DNA of 64,000 bases, from the NCBI GenBank assembly GCA_965224215.1, contig CBDCYS010000039.1, forward strand, positions 124,001 through 188,000, given 5' to 3'. Each line of letters starts with the position of its first letter. Positions within the stretch are counted from its first letter, which is position 1. This document shows, in pieces, positions 61,780 through 64,000 of the stretch. Below the pieces are notes generated by a model. It saw nothing but the letters and a program-made list of their open reading frames with translations. It was not told the origin of the DNA and searched no databases. This DNA is from CBDCYS01 sp965224215. Lineage in GTDB: Bacteria > Acidobacteriota > Terriglobia > Bryobacterales > UBA6623. The translations under genes and the position numbers were made by a program.

Positions 61780-62945
61780 GACCTTGTAACGTTGCCATGC
61801 GCCTTGCTCGTCGTGAAACTCAAAGTAGTGGCGATCGTCCTCGATTCCCATGCGCGCCGCCGCGGGACCGCCCGACAGCGGAAACTGGTTCTGATCGGTG
61901 AAATCGCCGAAAACGTTTTCCGGCTGATAGGGACGGAACATCTGCGCCATTCCCGTCAGTTTCCAAGACCCGAAGACCTCGCCGTGCCAACCCTCGCACG
62001 AAGCGGAGCCCGCGTAGTTCGCGGGTGTCGAGGGTTTGGTTGGCTTGGCTGCGGTGGTCTCTTTCGGCGCCGCGGGTGGGTCGATCGAGTCCACGAAAGC
62101 GTCGAACTCAGAGTGGACTGCCTTGGCCGATTGGGCCGCCGTCCCCGACTGCGCTGTCCCCAACTGTTCTTGTAACCGCTTCAGTTGCGCCTCAGCCCAC
62201 TCCTTCAGCGGTCCGCCGTGGCGGTAAACATCCGCCAGATGGCTGGCCGCCTCGTGAGTCTCCCGCAACGAAAGATGCGCGATCCCGAGAAGATAGGCCG
62301 CCGAAGTATCGGAGGCATTCAGCCGTCTGGACTCCGCCAGAAAATCCCGCCCCTTGCGGTAGTGAGCATCGCGCTCCGATTCCACCGCCGCCAGTCCTTC
62401 GGTGACAGCCGCCCTGCCCAGGACGTAGTAGCAAGACGCCCGCAGTTCCGGCTCCAGCTTGGCCCATTCCTTTTCGGAAAAGCGCACCGGCCGGTCAAAG
62501 CGATCCAGGTATTCGAGAGCCAGCGTCGCGCTTGAGACCGCCTGGTCGGCGAGCTTTCGGTGAATCTGCACGTTCGCTAACGATACGAGCAGAAACGGGT
62601 TCTCGGGAAGCAGTCGCAGCGATTTGCCGCCGTACTCCAAAGCGGCCTTCAGGTCGTCCAAGTCAATCGAGGCCTTGCTGGCCATTTCGTACACATGCGA
62701 GAGCAACCAGGATTTCGGGTAGCTCTCCAGGAATTCGTCGGCGAGGCGGCACTTGATAGCCGGGTCGCCCTCTTTGAAAAGTGCGCTGAAAGCTTTTCGT
62801 TCGACGGGATCTTCGACCTGATCGAGGAGCGTGAGGCTGCTCTTATCGCCGCGAAATATGGCGGTGTCGAACTCTTGTGACCAACCGAGGACAGCGAGAG
62901 CGGCTACCAACGTTACGCAGCAAACGGTAATCTTGCCCGATGTCA

Positions 62946-63475
62946 CCTGAATTATGCACAGATTCACTTTGCGAGTGTGGCTGCGTTCGTAGCGGGTTGG
63001 CGGTCGTCGTGAGGTGGTAGCTCGGCAACTGGTCTTTTGGCTTCTCCGTGTCCGGTTTCCCTTCCCGCCCAGAATCCGCGTCGTCAAAACCTCGCTCGGA
63101 AGTGACGTGTTTCCAGTGCGTTACGGCTAGTGCATAAACTTTTATGCATAGCACATAGCCAGGCTCTCAGATCAGCGCCCTCCCGACCACCGGCGGCAAG
63201 CCGCCGTAGGGAGTCGGCTTCCTGCCGCGGAAGTTGTAAGGCGTCGAAGCCCCGATTTTATTGGGCCGCGAGGTCGTCACGGCTGGGCCTTGTTGGACGG
63301 GCCTTTGGGAGCTATGCTGTTTTCATCTGGTAACCATGTGGGTGACCTCCTTGGGGTTGGCTGGCGAAGCTGGGATCTTTGCCAGCCGACCTTTTTACCC
63401 CATGTTTTCGGGGGTCCCCAATGGTCCCTTGCGGCTCAGCCCTCCTCAGGTCCACGCCGCAGTGCATAATTCAGG
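62946..63475. mobile_element. 530-bp MITE derived from an IS1380-family element, copy 2
   Basis: Identical in length to the copy at 7768-8297 and almost identical in sequence, with perfect 5-bp duplication TGTCA. It sits exactly between the first base and the rest of the original ATG of the cytochrome gene on the minus strand. Confidence 0.93.
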
Positions 63476-63640
63476 TGTCATTGGTCCTATACGGAGCCCA
63501 GCGGGATTGTATGCGCTCGAGGGAACCCAGGCAACCCGCCTCTTTCTATTATGTTCGTATCGCCAACCACTGTAAGTCAGTCCAATACAAGCTCAGTTGC
63601 TAGAATCGTAATCGAATAAGTCGAGGAGGTCGTCATCCCA

Positions 63641-64000
63641 ATGAACAAGACCGCTTTGAACAAGGCCGGAATCAACAACCACCCGGTGAACAACCATGCG
63701 ATGAACAGGCGACACCGTTTTCTCGCCGCCGTTATTTTTTCATTGGCTTTTTCGTTCGCGTCCGCATCTCCGCTCACCGCTGCCCCGCACAAGGCGCTCA
63801 TCGTTGATGGGCAGAACAATCACCAGGTATGGCCCGAGACAACTCAGATGATCAAGGGCTACCTGGAAGAAACCGGCCTGTTCACGGTCGATGTCGCCAC
63901 CACTCCGCCGGCTGGTGGCGACATGAGCCTCTTCAAACCCAAGTTTTCGGGCTACGCTCTCGTCGTTTCAAACTACAATGGCGAGCCCTGGTCCGCGGAT
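63641..64000 (+). CDS. ThuA-domain secreted protein, N-terminal part (runs off the window)
   Basis: ATG 63641 follows GAGGAGG. The first 20 residues are Asn/His-rich (MNKTALNKAGINNHPVNNHA), then MNRRHRFLAAVIFSLAFSFA forms a signal peptide, so ATG 63701 is also possible. The mature start HKALIVDGQNNHQVWPETTQ followed by FSGYALVVSNYNGEPW is the ThuA-like (trehalose utilisation, class I glutamine amidotransferase fold) domain. In acidobacteria and planctomycetes such proteins are linked to sugar metabolism, with unknown chemistry. It is divergent from the broken cytochrome gene. Confidence 0.85.
   Translation, partial: MNKTALNKAGINNHPVNNHAMNRRHRFLAAVIFSLAFSFASASPLTAAPHKALIVDGQNNHQVWPETTQMIKGYLEETGLFTVDVATTPPAGGDMSLFKPKFSGYALVVSNYNGEPWSAD

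Larger units (their letters stand above)
58957..62946 (-). pseudogene. TPR-multihaem cytochrome c gene with four lesions
   Basis: The gene begins GTGACATCGGGC at the MITE border (62946) and has a signal peptide (VCCVTLVAALAVLGWSQEF). A TPR-type region covers about residues 25-270. The cytochrome part starts YAGSASCEGWHGEVFGSW, where CxxCH has become CEGWH. The ISNCY element interrupts it after WQRYKV. Removing it and one 15-bp repeat gives QRYKVDYTIGSKWQQAYATR and VNCAMCHTSQLSTDEESR. An in-frame TGA follows, then CEMCHGP, CAQCHMQ, CGHCHDP, CLQCHESY, CTSCHMP and CLQCHED. The reconstructed length is 717 codons. The protein would have been a periplasmic multihaem electron-transfer protein. Confidence 0.85.

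Noticed and set aside
59692..63087. Single 1131-codon protein
   Set aside because: It is a chance read-through of MITE, cytochrome gene and ISNCY antisense sequence; the biologically meaningful units are separate.

Overview
The window looks like a chromosome segment of an acidobacterium close to Solibacter/Bryobacteraceae. The best evidence is a secreted PQQ-type sugar dehydrogenase (29142-31341) ending in the Ig-like/TIGR03437-type C-terminal domain that is strongly enriched in that group. Its neighbours fit too: NHL-repeat protein, DUF6807 protein, secreted serine hydrolase, large secreted alpha/beta hydrolase, TPR-multihaem cytochrome and ThuA protein. This assignment is an inference from gene content; no rRNA is present.

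Layout. 1-12.7 kb is an accessory region of broken genes. It holds a duplicated YIP1-like gene end, an IS4 copy, an HTH/coiled-coil gene, an osmC gene cut in two by an apparent inversion, a small gene with a double-glycine leader, a 530-bp IS1380-derived MITE inside a lipoprotein gene, IS200 and IS630 remnants, HU and solute-binding-protein remnants, and a complete ISL3 element with target duplication. 13-17.7 kb holds a truncated TolB/TPR protein, an hsdS tail, an intact hsdR and a small M48 metallopeptidase gene. 17.9-26.7 kb, all on the minus strand, reads as a decayed integrative or mobilizable element: frameshifted integrase, three zinc-ribbon proteins, an ORF6N protein, a replication-relaxation protein and the tail of a conjugative coupling-type protein. 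It was hit by two IS1595 copies and one IS4 copy. A fused hsdM/hsdR remnant and tRNA-Arg(CCG) follow.

28-40.6 kb is more chromosome-like: cheY-cheX, secreted catabolic enzymes, and a sugar ABC transporter ATPase (rbsA-like) cut by a 1.9-kb IS1595-family transposon that carries a passenger membrane-protein gene and a divergent 50-codon ORF. 40.8-49 kb has two near-identical IS1380 elements around a GGDEF/EAL gene, a TraB-family gene and cysH, then tRNA-Arg(TCG). 49.5-58.4 kb is core-like: motB, thyA-folA, a DsbA-family gene, an HD-GYP/GGDEF gene, a paired SMR-type transporter, an EEP-family hydrolase and an SDR. 58.9-63.5 kb is one multihaem cytochrome gene broken by an ISNCY element, a lost haem motif, an in-frame stop and a second 530-bp MITE at its start codon. 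The window ends inside a ThuA-domain gene.

Overall, this genome has undergone strong insertion-sequence expansion and gene decay. At least six IS families are present, often with readable target-site duplications that let the ancestral genes be rebuilt. Many genes carry single-base indels, several of them in homopolymers; these may be decay or sequencing error. The strongest candidates for something undescribed are the 1.9-kb IS1595 transposon with passenger gene, the double-glycine-leader gene next to the split osmC, the zinc-ribbon/replication-relaxation module, and the IS1380 MITEs.
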